A DNA stretch of 64,000 nt from Streptomyces sp. DvalAA-14 (GTDB taxonomy: Bacteria; Actinomycetota; Actinomycetes; Streptomycetales; Streptomycetaceae): assembly GCF_900091855.1 (NCBI RefSeq), contig NZ_FMCH01000423.1:1-64000 (forward strand), given 5' to 3'. The notes beneath the pieces were generated by a model. That model had not been told where the DNA came from and did not search any database. It saw nothing but the letters and a program-made list of their open reading frames with translations. Of the stretch, positions 17,976 through 25,585 are shown piece after piece; position 1 is the first letter of the stretch, and every line of letters starts with the position of its first letter. A program made the position numbers and the translations under genes.

Positions 17976-18614
17976 TCAGTGGCCCGGCTTGGCGGCAGAC
18001 CGGTCGGCGGTCACGTCGGCCGGCAGGACGTGCTTCGCTGCGATCGCGCGGACCGTGTCCGTGTCCGGCCCGGGCGGCGCGACGAAGACGGCCTCGCGGT
18101 AGTAGCGCAGCTCGGCGATGGATTCGCGGATGTCCGCCAGCGCGCGGTGGTTGCCGTTCTTCTCCGGGCTGTTGAAGTAGGCCCTCGGGTACCAGCGGCG
18201 GGCCAGCTCCTTGATCGAGGAGACGTCCACGATCCGGTAGTGGAGGTGCTGCTCCAACGTGGGCATGTCACGGGCCAGGAAGCCCCGGTCGGTGGAGACC
18301 GAGTTCCCGCACAGCGGCGCCTTGCGCGGCTCCTTGACGTGCTTGCGCACATAGGCCATGACCAGCTTCTCCGCCTCGGCGAGCGTCACCCCGTCGTCCA
18401 GCTCCTTGAGCAGGCCGGAGGAGGTGTGCATCTGGCGGACGATGTCCGGCATCGACTCCAGCGCCTCGGCGGGCGGGCGGATCACGATGTCCACCCCCTC
18501 GCCGAGCACCTTCAGCTCCGAGTCGGTGACCAGTGCCGCCACTTCGATCAGCGCGTCGTGCGCCAGTGACAGCCCGGTCATCTCACAGTCGATCCATACC
18601 ATCCGGTCGTTCAT
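17976..18614 (-). CDS. orn: Oligoribonuclease
   Basis: The product has 212 residues, starting at ATG 18614 with AGGGTGAG upstream. It is a DEDDh 3'-5' exonuclease: WIDCEMTGL supplies the first Asp/Glu pair, NSVSTDRGFLARDMP the middle Asp, and NHRALADIRESI the His and last Asp. It degrades 2-5-nucleotide RNAs and linear pGpG from cyclic di-GMP turnover. It starts five bases after the adpA stop, so adpA and orn are likely co-transcribed, as described for Streptomyces adpA-ornA. The C-terminus has a short extension beyond the usual 180 residues. Confidence 0.95.
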   Translation of the reverse strand: MNDRMVWIDCEMTGLSLAHDALIEVAALVTDSELKVLGEGVDIVIRPPAEALESMPDIVRQMHTSSGLLKELDDGVTLAEAEKLVMAYVRKHVKEPRKAPLCGNSVSTDRGFLARDMPTLEQHLHYRIVDVSSIKELARRWYPRAYFNSPEKNGNHRALADIRESIAELRYYREAVFVAPPGPDTDTVRAIAAKHVLPADVTADRSAAKPGH

Positions 18615-18619
18615 ATGTC

Positions 18620-19939
18620 TCACCCTACGGGGCGATCACGGGGTCCCGGCAGTGCGGCGCCGAGGCCGCGTGCGGTCCGCAGCCGGTTGCGGCCCGAGGG
18701 GTCCGAGACCTCGGGCCGGGCCGGCTGGTCGGGAACCCGCGCGGTGTAGGTGTCCGGGTCGGCCTTCGCCGGTGCGGCCAGGATCTGGGAGACCGGCCCC
18801 CGGCGCAGGGCCGGCAGCTCCGCGGGGGGCAGTGGGCGGTCCGGCCGGTCCGGTCGGTCCGGCCGATCCGGCTCGTCCTGCGGCCGGCGGGCCCGGTAGG
18901 CGGCCCGGTAGGACGCGGGGGAGGAGCCGAGCTGCCGCCGGAAGTGGCCGCGCAGCGCCACCGGGGAGCGGAAGCCGCAGCGGCCGGCCACCTCGTCCAC
19001 CGAGTAGTCGGACGTCTCCAGCAGCCGCTGCGCCTGCAGCACCCGCTGGGTGATCAGCCACTGCAATGGCGCGCTGCCGGTCAGCGACCGGAACCGCCGG
19101 TCGAAGGTCCGCCGGCTCATGTAGGCGCGCGCGGCCAGCGCCTCCACGTCGAACTGCTCGTGCAGGTGCTCCAGCGCCCAGGCGACGACCTCGGCCAGCG
19201 GGTCGGCGCCGATCTCCTCGGGTAAAGACCTGTCCAGGTGCCGCTGCCCGGTCTGCCAGTCCGACCGCCGGGGCGGTACGACCAGCCGCCGGGCCAGCGC
19301 CGCCGCGGCCTCGGTGCCGTGGTCGGTACGGACCACGTGCAGGCACAGATCGATACCGGCGGCCGTGCCGGCCGAGGTCAGCACGTCCCCGTCGTCCACG
19401 AACAGCTCGCGCGGGTCCACATGAACCGACGGATAGCGCTTCGCGAGGGTGGGCGCGTACATCCAGTGGGTGGTGGCCGGCCGGCCGTCCAGCAGTCCGG
19501 CCGCCGCCAGCACGAAGGCGCCGGTGCACAGCCCGATGATCCGGGCGCCTTCCTCGTGGGCGCGGCGGATCGCGTCCAGCGCCTCGGGCGGCGGCGCCTG
19601 GGATATCGAGCGCCAGGTCGGCACCACCACGGTGCCGGCCCTGGACAGCGCCTCCAGCCCGTAGGGCGCGGTCAGTTCGAGGCCGCCGGTGGTGCGCAGC
19701 GGACCTTCCTCACCGGCACACACCAGCAACCGGTAGCGCGGCACGCCCGCGTCCTGGCGGTCGATGCCGAACACCGAGAGCGGTATGGAGCTCTCGAAGA
19801 TCGGCCCGCCGCTGAACAGCAGCACCGCGACGACTTCCGGTCGGCGTCGCGCGGAGAGTTTGCGAATGGCGCGAGGCGATGCCGATGGTGCTTGCGACGG
19901 ACTGTCCGTCGCCGTACCGGAACTGGACTCCTGGCTCAT
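18620..19939 (-). CDS. adpA: Global developmental activator AdpA, with bldA-dependent TTA codon
   Basis: The product has 439 residues. The ATG at 19939 is preceded by GAGGGGGG and is preferred over a frame opening at 20008. Residues about 35-215 form a DJ-1/PfpI-like dimerisation domain (IIGLCTGAFVLAAAGLLDG). The C-terminal AraC/XylS double-HTH spans about 250-345 (SRRTFDRRFRSLTGSAPLQW and DEVAGRCGFRSPVALRGHFR). A single TTA leucine codon sits at codon 239 (plus-strand 19223-19225) between the domains, the same place as in Streptomyces AdpA. Translation should therefore need the bldA tRNA. The tail contains a DRPDRPDRP repeat. AdpA controls aerial growth and secondary metabolism. Confidence 0.95.
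   Translation of the reverse strand: MSQESSSGTATDSPSQAPSASPRAIRKLSARRRPEVVAVLLFSGGPIFESSIPLSVFGIDRQDAGVPRYRLLVCAGEEGPLRTTGGLELTAPYGLEALSRAGTVVVPTWRSISQAPPPEALDAIRRAHEEGARIIGLCTGAFVLAAAGLLDGRPATTHWMYAPTLAKRYPSVHVDPRELFVDDGDVLTSAGTAAGIDLCLHVVRTDHGTEAAAALARRLVVPPRRSDWQTGQRHLDRSLPEEIGADPLAEVVAWALEHLHEQFDVEALAARAYMSRRTFDRRFRSLTGSAPLQWLITQRVLQAQRLLETSDYSVDEVAGRCGFRSPVALRGHFRRQLGSSPASYRAAYRARRPQDEPDRPDRPDRPDRPLPPAELPALRRGPVSQILAAPAKADPDTYTARVPDQPARPEVSDPSGRNRLRTARGLGAALPGPRDRPVG
19223..19225 (-). promoter_or_regulatory. TTA codon in adpA (bldA checkpoint)
   Basis: Codon context TCT TTA CCC encodes SLP in DRSLPEE. TTA is extremely rare in Streptomyces and is read only by the bldA tRNA, so this codon links AdpA synthesis to developmental timing. 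Confidence 0.9.
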
Positions 19940-20650
19940 GGAGCTCAAGCCCCCCTCGAATCGACGCGTCGTCCCCTCGGTCCTGCATGTTCTCCCCCGC
20001 GAGGCCACCCATGATCAAATCTACTGTGTCAGGTGGGACGTTAGTGACAAGTTCACCATCTGACGCTTAGTCGACAAGATAACGTGGCGTAAAGCGTTCG
20101 ATCACGAAGCGTTTCACTCCGAGCGCTCGCTGGGAAGTACGCCTCGCGTCACTCGGGCCCCGGAAGTCACCTCCTGGGTCACCGCGCATCGTAGAACCGC
20201 AGGTGGCGGAGGTGTTAGCCGGGCCGAAGTCCAACGCCCGCACCACGCACAGAAGTTGGCCGAAAATCGCTGTTCGTCGGACCGGTGTGCGTAAAAGGGC
20301 GCCAAGGGTGCCCCGGTCGGCAGGGCGACCGGGGCCTGACCTAGGCCGTACGGGTGAAAAAGGGTGCGCCCCCGCGGTGCGCCCATGCGCTGAACCATGC
20401 TGCGAGTTGGCGGGATGGCGTTGCGTTCATGGCTCCGCTCCGGCATCCTCCTGGAAACTCCGGGTACCGGAGAAGCTGTGAGGACCCCGCCGACTCTGTG
20501 CAGGCGGACTTCACGGCCGTACTCTGGAGAGAGTGGGACGGGAAGTGGCGAACTGGCCGAAACCGGCCGCAGCGACGCCCCGCCTCCCTTTCATCGTCCT
20601 GTCCGCTGCTCGGCGCGTCAGCGCCGCCTTCGCCGACGAGAATCCGCATC
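19940..20650. other. Long adpA upstream region with a hairpin
   Basis: This 711-base gap separates divergent adpA and the stress-protein gene. Near 20030-20130 it has a less GC-rich part, which probably holds the adpA promoters. GCCCCGGTCG (20310-20319) and CGACCGGGGC (20326-20335) form a perfect 10-bp hairpin. On the minus strand the hairpin is followed by CCCTTTTACG, so it could end a leftward transcript starting around 20350-20640. I find no well-supported gene here. Adpa genes are known for long complex control regions, but I could not identify AdpA or gamma-butyrolactone-receptor sites by eye. Confidence 0.45.
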
Positions 20651-21172
20651 ATGGCCGGTCATGAGTTTTCCGAACCCGCCGACGGCAGGCCGCTCGCCGA
20701 TGCGACGGCGCCGACCGAGCCGGCCCTCGCGGCGCGGCACGCCTGCGATCCGGCCTTCCGGCACGGCGTCGTGGTCGGGTTCGACGGTTCCGTGTCCAGC
20801 GAGCGCGCCCTCTCCTATGCGATCGGCATGGCGCGCAGAACGGGTTCCGCGCTGATCATCGTGCATGTGGCCAATCGGCTGCCGGCCACCGTATGGGCCG
20901 GCTGCGAGCCGCCGGTCTTCGTGGACGTTCCCGACCACCGCACCGAACTGCTGGGCCTGGAGCTGGCCTGCTCGGACCATCTCGCCGAGATCTCCTGGGT
21001 GCTGGTGGAGCGCGGCGGCGACATCTGCCACGAGTTGGAGGAGGTCGGCCGGGAGTACGAGGCCGACGCCATCGTGGTCGGCGGTACGCAGGGCCTGGTC
21101 GGCCGGATCTTCGGCTCGGTGGCCGGGCGGCTCGCGCGGCGGGCCCAGCGGCCAGTGGTGGTGATCCCCTAA
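20651..21172 (+). CDS. Universal stress protein (UspA domain)
   Basis: The product has 173 residues, starting at ATG 20651. After a 37-residue leader, a single Usp domain begins with HGVVVGFDGSVSSERALSYAI. It ends with the ATP-binding-type motif GGTQGLVGRIFGSVAGRLARRAQRPVVVIP, close to the GxxGx(9)G(S/T) pattern of ATP-binding Usp proteins. The role is unknown stress physiology. It is divergent from adpA across the long control region and convergent with glmS. Confidence 0.88.
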   Translation: MAGHEFSEPADGRPLADATAPTEPALAARHACDPAFRHGVVVGFDGSVSSERALSYAIGMARRTGSALIIVHVANRLPATVWAGCEPPVFVDVPDHRTELLGLELACSDHLAEISWVLVERGGDICHELEEVGREYEADAIVVGGTQGLVGRIFGSVAGRLARRAQRPVVVIP

Positions 21173-21334
21173 GGGCCCCACCGGTCGGTGGGGCCCTGCT
21201 CCCGCACCGGTACGGCTCACCGGCGCGACGGCCGCGGCTCCCGTACGGCCGTCGGCCCGGTACCCGTACGGCGCGCCGGCCCGGACGCTCGTACGGTTGC
21301 CGGGCCGCCGCTCGTACGGTTGCCGGTCCTGCGG

Positions 21335-23149
21335 CTACTCCACCGTGACCGACTTCGCCAGGTTGCGCGGCTTGTCGATGTCCCGGCCGAGGGCGAGTGC
21401 CGTGTGGTAGGCGAACAGCTGCAGCGGGATGCCCATCAGGATCGGGTCCAGCTCGTCCTCGTTCTTCGGTACGACGATCGTGTGATCGGCCTTCTCCTGC
21501 TTCTGGTGGGCGACGGCGAGGATACGGCCGCTGCGCGCCTTGATCTCCTCCATCGCCGCCCGGTTCTTCTCCAGCAGATCGTCGTCCGGCACGATCGCCA
21601 CCGTCGGCATGCCCGGATCGATCAGCGCCAGCGGTCCGTGCTTCAACTCGGAGGCCGGGTACGCCTCGGCGTGGATGTAGCTGACCTCCTTCAGCTTCAG
21701 CGACGCCTCGCGGGCCACCGGGTAGCCGCGTACCCGCCCGATGAACAGCATCGACTTGGCGTCCGCGTACTGCTGGGCCAGCAGTTGGATCTCCGGCTCG
21801 GTCTTCAGGATCTCGTCGATCTGGTTCGGCAGCCGGCGCAGGCCCGCGATGATCCGCTTGCCGTCGGCCACCGACAGGTCCCGGATCCGGCCCAGGTGCA
21901 GTGCCAACAGGGCGAAGGCCACCACCGTGTTGGTGAAGCACTTGGTGGACACCACGCACACCTCGGGCCCGGCGTGCACATAGGTGCCCCCGTCGGCCTC
22001 CCGGGCGATCGCCGAACCGACCACGTTCACCACGCCCAGCACCCGGGCGCCCTTGCGCTTGAGCTCCTGCACGGCGGCCAGCACGTCGTAGGTCTCACCG
22101 GACTGCGACACCGCGACATAGAGCGTGTCGGGGTCCACCACCGGATTGCGGTAGCGGAACTCGGACGCCGGCTCGGCGTCGGCGGGGATACGGGCCAGCT
22201 CCTCGATCAGCTGGGCGCCGATCTGGCCGGCGTGGAAACTCGTGCCGCAGCCCAGGATCTTGATCCGCCGCACCCGGCGCGCCTCGCCCGGCTCCAGGTT
22301 GAGCCCGCCCAGGTGCACGGTGGCGAACTTGTCGTCGATCCGGCCGCGCAGCACCCGGTCCACCGCCTCGGCCTGCTCGGCGATCTCCTTGTGCATGTAC
22401 GTGTCGTGGCCGCCCATGTCGTACGACTCGGCCTCCCACTCCACGGTGGTCGGCGTGGCGGTGGTCCGCGACCCCTCGGTGGTGTAGGTGCGGAAGTCGT
22501 CGGCCTTGAGCGTGGCCATCTCGCCGTCCCCGAGGGTGACGACCTGCCGGGTGTGGGTCACCAGCGCGGCGACGTCCGAGGCGACGAACATCTCCTTCTC
22601 GCCGATGCCCAGCACCACCGGGGAACCGTTGCGGGCCACCACGATCCGGTCCGGGAAGTCCTTGTGCAGCACCGCGATGCCGTAGGTGCCCTCGATCGTG
22701 TGCAGCGCGTCGCTGACCTTCTGCTCCAGCGTCTCGGCCGGCGAGCGGGCGATCAGGTGGGCCAGGACCTCGGTGTCGGTCTCGGACGTGAAGACGACGC
22801 CCTCGATCAGCAGCCGGGCCCGCAGTTCGGACGCGTTGTCGATGATCCCGTTGTGGACGACCGCGACCTTCTGCTCGCCGTCCAGATGCGGGTGGGCGTT
22901 CTCGTCACTGGGGGCTCCGTGGGTGGCCCAGCGGGTGTGCGCGATCCCGGTGGTGCCGGCGAACCGCTTGGGGATGCGCTCCTCCAGGTCGCGGACCCGG
23001 CCCTTGGCCTTCACCGTCCGCAGATCGCCCGACTTGCCGGTGATGACGACGCCGGCCGAGTCGTAGCCCCGGTACTCCAGCCGCTGCAGGCCTTCCAGCA
23101 GCAGCGGCGCGACGTCACGCCTGCCGATGTAGCCGACAATTCCGCACAT
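21335..23149 (-). CDS. glmS: Glucosamine-fructose-6-phosphate aminotransferase (isomerizing)
   Basis: The product has 604 residues, the normal GlmS length. The start MCGIVGYIGRRDVAPLLLE places the nucleophilic Cys immediately after the initiator Met, so the start is certain. The glutaminase domain has HTRWATHG and NGIIDNASEL; two SIS domains follow (CGTSFHAGQ, VSQSGETYD), and the end is LAKSVTVE. It makes glucosamine-6-phosphate from fructose-6-phosphate and glutamine for peptidoglycan and other amino sugars. Gene position matches the second glmS of S. coelicolor, so another copy may exist elsewhere. A candidate DasR half-site pair lies upstream. Confidence 0.96.
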   Translation of the reverse strand: MCGIVGYIGRRDVAPLLLEGLQRLEYRGYDSAGVVITGKSGDLRTVKAKGRVRDLEERIPKRFAGTTGIAHTRWATHGAPSDENAHPHLDGEQKVAVVHNGIIDNASELRARLLIEGVVFTSETDTEVLAHLIARSPAETLEQKVSDALHTIEGTYGIAVLHKDFPDRIVVARNGSPVVLGIGEKEMFVASDVAALVTHTRQVVTLGDGEMATLKADDFRTYTTEGSRTTATPTTVEWEAESYDMGGHDTYMHKEIAEQAEAVDRVLRGRIDDKFATVHLGGLNLEPGEARRVRRIKILGCGTSFHAGQIGAQLIEELARIPADAEPASEFRYRNPVVDPDTLYVAVSQSGETYDVLAAVQELKRKGARVLGVVNVVGSAIAREADGGTYVHAGPEVCVVSTKCFTNTVVAFALLALHLGRIRDLSVADGKRIIAGLRRLPNQIDEILKTEPEIQLLAQQYADAKSMLFIGRVRGYPVAREASLKLKEVSYIHAEAYPASELKHGPLALIDPGMPTVAIVPDDDLLEKNRAAMEEIKARSGRILAVAHQKQEKADHTIVVPKNEDELDPILMGIPLQLFAYHTALALGRDIDKPRNLAKSVTVE

Positions 23150-23179
23150 GTGTCGTCCCTCTCGGTCGTCCTCGGCCGG

Positions 23180-23190
23180 TGGTCCCGACC
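23180..23190. promoter_or_regulatory. Candidate DasR (dre-like) site upstream of glmS
   Basis: TGGTCCCGACC contains the core TGGTC-NN-GACC of the DasR operator (consensus ACTGGTCTAGACCAGT) but has poor outer positions. It lies 31 bases before the glmS start. DasR control of amino-sugar genes is known in Streptomyces; the assignment here is tentative. Confidence 0.35.
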
Positions 23191-23218
23191 TGTTGTCTTC
23201 CGGCCTGTTGTCTTCCGG
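23189..23218. repeat. Perfect tandem 15-bp repeat upstream of glmS
   Basis: CCTGTTGTCTTCCGG occurs twice in direct succession (23189-23203 and 23204-23218). The following 100 bases are rich in imperfect GGTCCTGCT repeats. This may reflect replication slippage; a regulatory role is possible but unsupported. Confidence 0.75.
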
Positions 23219-23343
23219 CTGGTCCTGCGGGGGTGCTGCTGGAGGGTGCTGGGTCCTGCCGGGTTCCTGCTGGGTCCTGCTCGGTCCTGCTGGGGATCAG
23301 GTACGGCCGATCCGGCTCTGCCGACCGGGTCAGCCGACTGGAC

Positions 23344-23619
23344 TCAGCCGTAGACGATCCGGCGGAGCTGGCGCTGGGAGAGTCCCGCCGGGGCCACCGC
23401 CCGGTGCGGCAGCTCCTCGCCGATCCGCTCGAAGATCTCGTTGTTCACCAGGCCCTTCGCCTGGAGTTCGCGATGCCTTCTGCGGACGAACTCCTCCGTC
23501 GTCTCGTCGAAGTACGCCAGGACGTCCAGCACCACGCGGACGGCCTCACCGCGGTGCAGCGGCGTGGTCCGCACCAGGTGGTCGATGAGGTCCTCGTGGG
23601 ACGTCCGGCGTTCAAGCAC
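23344..23619 (-). CDS. Conserved hypothetical protein, 91 residues
   Basis: The frame starts with GTG at 23619 and encodes a charged, soluble helical protein (MLERRTSHEDLIDHLVRTT, DETTEEFVRRRHRELQAKG, LSQRQLRRIVYG). I do not recognise a family name, but a small gene sits in this place between glmS and the hexosaminidase in other Streptomyces. There is no Shine-Dalgarno before the GTG. A palindrome-like ACTGGTGTGATCACC lies at 23628-23642, directly upstream. Its role is unknown. Confidence 0.65.
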   Translation of the reverse strand: MLERRTSHEDLIDHLVRTTPLHRGEAVRVVLDVLAYFDETTEEFVRRRHRELQAKGLVNNEIFERIGEELPHRAVAPAGLSQRQLRRIVYG

Positions 23620-23866
23620 TTGTCGATACTGGTGTGATCACCTGAGCTTTGCAAGAATCCTGCCCGATTCCGGGCAGCTCTTCTGCATTTCCGCGGCTGA
23701 ACGGGTGAGGGAGCTGCGAGGAAGGTGGATTCCCCAGGTGAGGCCCGGGGGTCCGGGGAGGCCTGGAGGGTCCGGCGGTGCTCGGGACTTCTCGGCCGCA
23801 GGGCTCCGTGGGCACCCGCAGCGGAACCCCGGCGGGTGATCCGGGGCCAGGTCGCGGGGAGCCGCC

Positions 23867-23903
23867 TTGACCGGGCGCGGGGCCACGAGTACCCATCAAG
23901 GCG
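23867..23903 (+). promoter_or_regulatory. Promoter giving a leaderless GH20 mRNA
   Basis: TTGACC (23867-23872), a 17-base spacer, and TACCCA (23890-23895) are followed by exactly seven bases and then the GTG at 23903. The transcript would begin at the start codon. There is no ribosome site, which agrees with leaderless translation. Confidence 0.6.
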
Positions 23904-25585
23904 TGAACCGACTCGATGGGCGCGCCCTGCGCGGGCCGCTGCTGCGTGTGCTGTGTGCGGTGATGCTGGCGGCCGGGGCCTCGGCGGCCGGGGCACGGGC
24001 CGCGTCCCCGGAGGCCGTGCGGGCGGGGGCTGCCACCGATCCGGCGGTCGCGGCGGTCACCGCCCGAGTGATCCCGGTCCCGGCCTCCGTCCAGCCCGGC
24101 GACGGCGCCTTCCGGATCGAGTCCGGCACCCGGATCGAGCTGGCCGCCGGCTCGGGCGCCGCTGGGTCCGATGCCGCCGGCTCGGGCACCGCCGACTCCG
24201 CCGCCACCGCGCACGATGTGGCGGACTACGCGGCCGGGCTGCTGCGGCCCGCCACCGGCTACGCGCTGCCGGTCGTCACCGAGGCCGACCCGGCCGGTAT
24301 CGTGCTGGCACTCGGCGACCCCGACCAGAGCCTGGGCGACGAGGGCTACCAGCTGCGGACCGACGCGGACTCGGTACTGATCAGCGCCAGGACGCCGGCC
24401 GGCCTCTTCCACGGCGTCCAGACGCTGCGGCAACTGCTGCCGGCCTCGATCGAGAGCCGCTCCGTGGTGCGGGACACCGCCTGGAGCGTGCCCAGCACGG
24501 CCATCCGGGACGTGCCCCGCTACGCCTATCGCGGCGCGATGCTGGATGTGGCCCGGCACTTCTTCACGGTGGCTCAAGTGGAGCGGTACATCGACGAGCT
24601 GGCCCTTTACAAGATCAACACGTTGCACCTGCACCTCACCGACGACCAGGGCTGGCGGATCGCGATCAGCTCCTGGCCGCGGCTGGCGAGCTACGGCGGC
24701 AGCACCCAGGTCGGCGGCGGACCCGGTGGCTCCTACACCCAGGACGACTACCGGGAGATCGTCCGGTACGCCGCCGCCCGCTTCCTCGATGTCGTACCGG
24801 AGATCGACGGCCCCGGGCACACCAACGCCGCCCTCGCCTCCTACCCCGCGCTGAACTGCGACGGCACCGCCCCGGCGCTCTACACCGGCACCGCCGTCGG
24901 CTTCAGCTCGCTGTGCGTGCCCGGCCAGAGCACGTACGACTTCCTGGACGACGTCATCGGCGAGGTGGCCGCCCTGACCCCCGGGCCCTACCTGCACATC
25001 GGCGGCGACGAGGCCCAGTCCACCGCCCCGGCGGACTACGTCGCCTACGTGGACCGGGCCCAGCAGATCGTCGCCGCCCACGGCAAGACGGCGATCGGCT
25101 GGCACCAGATCGGCACCGCCCACCTCGCGCCGGGCACCGTCCTCCAGTACTGGGGCACCGCGGGCAACGAACAGGACGTGGCCGCCGCCGCCCGAGCGGG
25201 CGCCCGGGTGATCATGTCCCCGGCCAACCGGACCTACCTCGACATGAAGTACACCGCCACGACCCCGCTGGGAAAGTCGTGGGCCGGCTATGTGGAGGCG
25301 AAGACCTCCTACGACTGGGACCCGTCGACTTTCGTGGCGGGCGTGCCGGCGTCGGCGGTCTACGGGGTGGAGGCGCCGCTGTGGACGGAGACGCTCGCCA
25401 CCAGCGCGGATCTCGACTACATGGCCTTCCCGCGCCTGCCGGGGATCGCCGAACTGGGCTGGTCCCCGGCGGACACGCACGACTGGAACGCCTACCGGGT
25501 GCGGCTGGCCGCGCAGGCGCCGCGCTGGGCGGCGCTGGGGATCAGCTACTACCGGTCGCCGCAGGTGGACTGGCCGGCGCAGTGA
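23903..25585 (+). CDS. Secreted GH20 beta-N-acetylhexosaminidase
   Basis: The product has about 560 residues. The GTG at 23903 is chosen from the promoter spacing. The signal peptide is in residues about 10-40 (LLRVLCAVMLAAGASAAGARA). A GH20b-type N-terminal domain (VIPVPASVQPGDGAFRI to the region near residue 170) precedes the GH20 barrel, which starts at YAYRGAMLDVARHFF. The catalytic Asp-Glu pair is in LHIGGDEAQ (about residue 368), with HLHLTDDQGWR and YWGT also typical. The enzyme removes terminal GlcNAc from chito-oligosaccharides. Its 3' end overlaps the convergent desD by 44 bases. A DasR site was expected but not found close to the start. Confidence 0.93.
   Translation: MNRLDGRALRGPLLRVLCAVMLAAGASAAGARAASPEAVRAGAATDPAVAAVTARVIPVPASVQPGDGAFRIESGTRIELAAGSGAAGSDAAGSGTADSAATAHDVADYAAGLLRPATGYALPVVTEADPAGIVLALGDPDQSLGDEGYQLRTDADSVLISARTPAGLFHGVQTLRQLLPASIESRSVVRDTAWSVPSTAIRDVPRYAYRGAMLDVARHFFTVAQVERYIDELALYKINTLHLHLTDDQGWRIAISSWPRLASYGGSTQVGGGPGGSYTQDDYREIVRYAAARFLDVVPEIDGPGHTNAALASYPALNCDGTAPALYTGTAVGFSSLCVPGQSTYDFLDDVIGEVAALTPGPYLHIGGDEAQSTAPADYVAYVDRAQQIVAAHGKTAIGWHQIGTAHLAPGTVLQYWGTAGNEQDVAAAARAGARVIMSPANRTYLDMKYTATTPLGKSWAGYVEAKTSYDWDPSTFVAGVPASAVYGVEAPLWTETLATSADLDYMAFPRLPGIAELGWSPADTHDWNAYRVRLAAQAPRWAALGISYYRSPQVDWPAQ

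Noticed and set aside
20114-20446. Minus-strand frame of 110 codons between adpA and the stress-protein gene
   Set aside because: No recognisable motif, no ribosome site and composition unlike the neighbours. It overlaps the hairpin and is more likely non-coding.
21335-23149. glmS ribozyme upstream of glmS
   Set aside because: The upstream region is repetitive and lacks the ribozyme core; this riboswitch is not expected in actinobacteria.
23628-23645. ACTGGTGTGATCACCTGA as a DasR site for the hexosaminidase
   Set aside because: The spacing between ACTGGT and ACC is one base off the 16-bp DasR palindrome, and the site lies 260 bases from the hexosaminidase but directly at the divergent small gene. 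It may be another operator.
23664-23681. CTGCCCGATTCCGGGCAG as a terminator
   Set aside because: It is a short stem without a T tract between divergent genes, where no terminator is needed.
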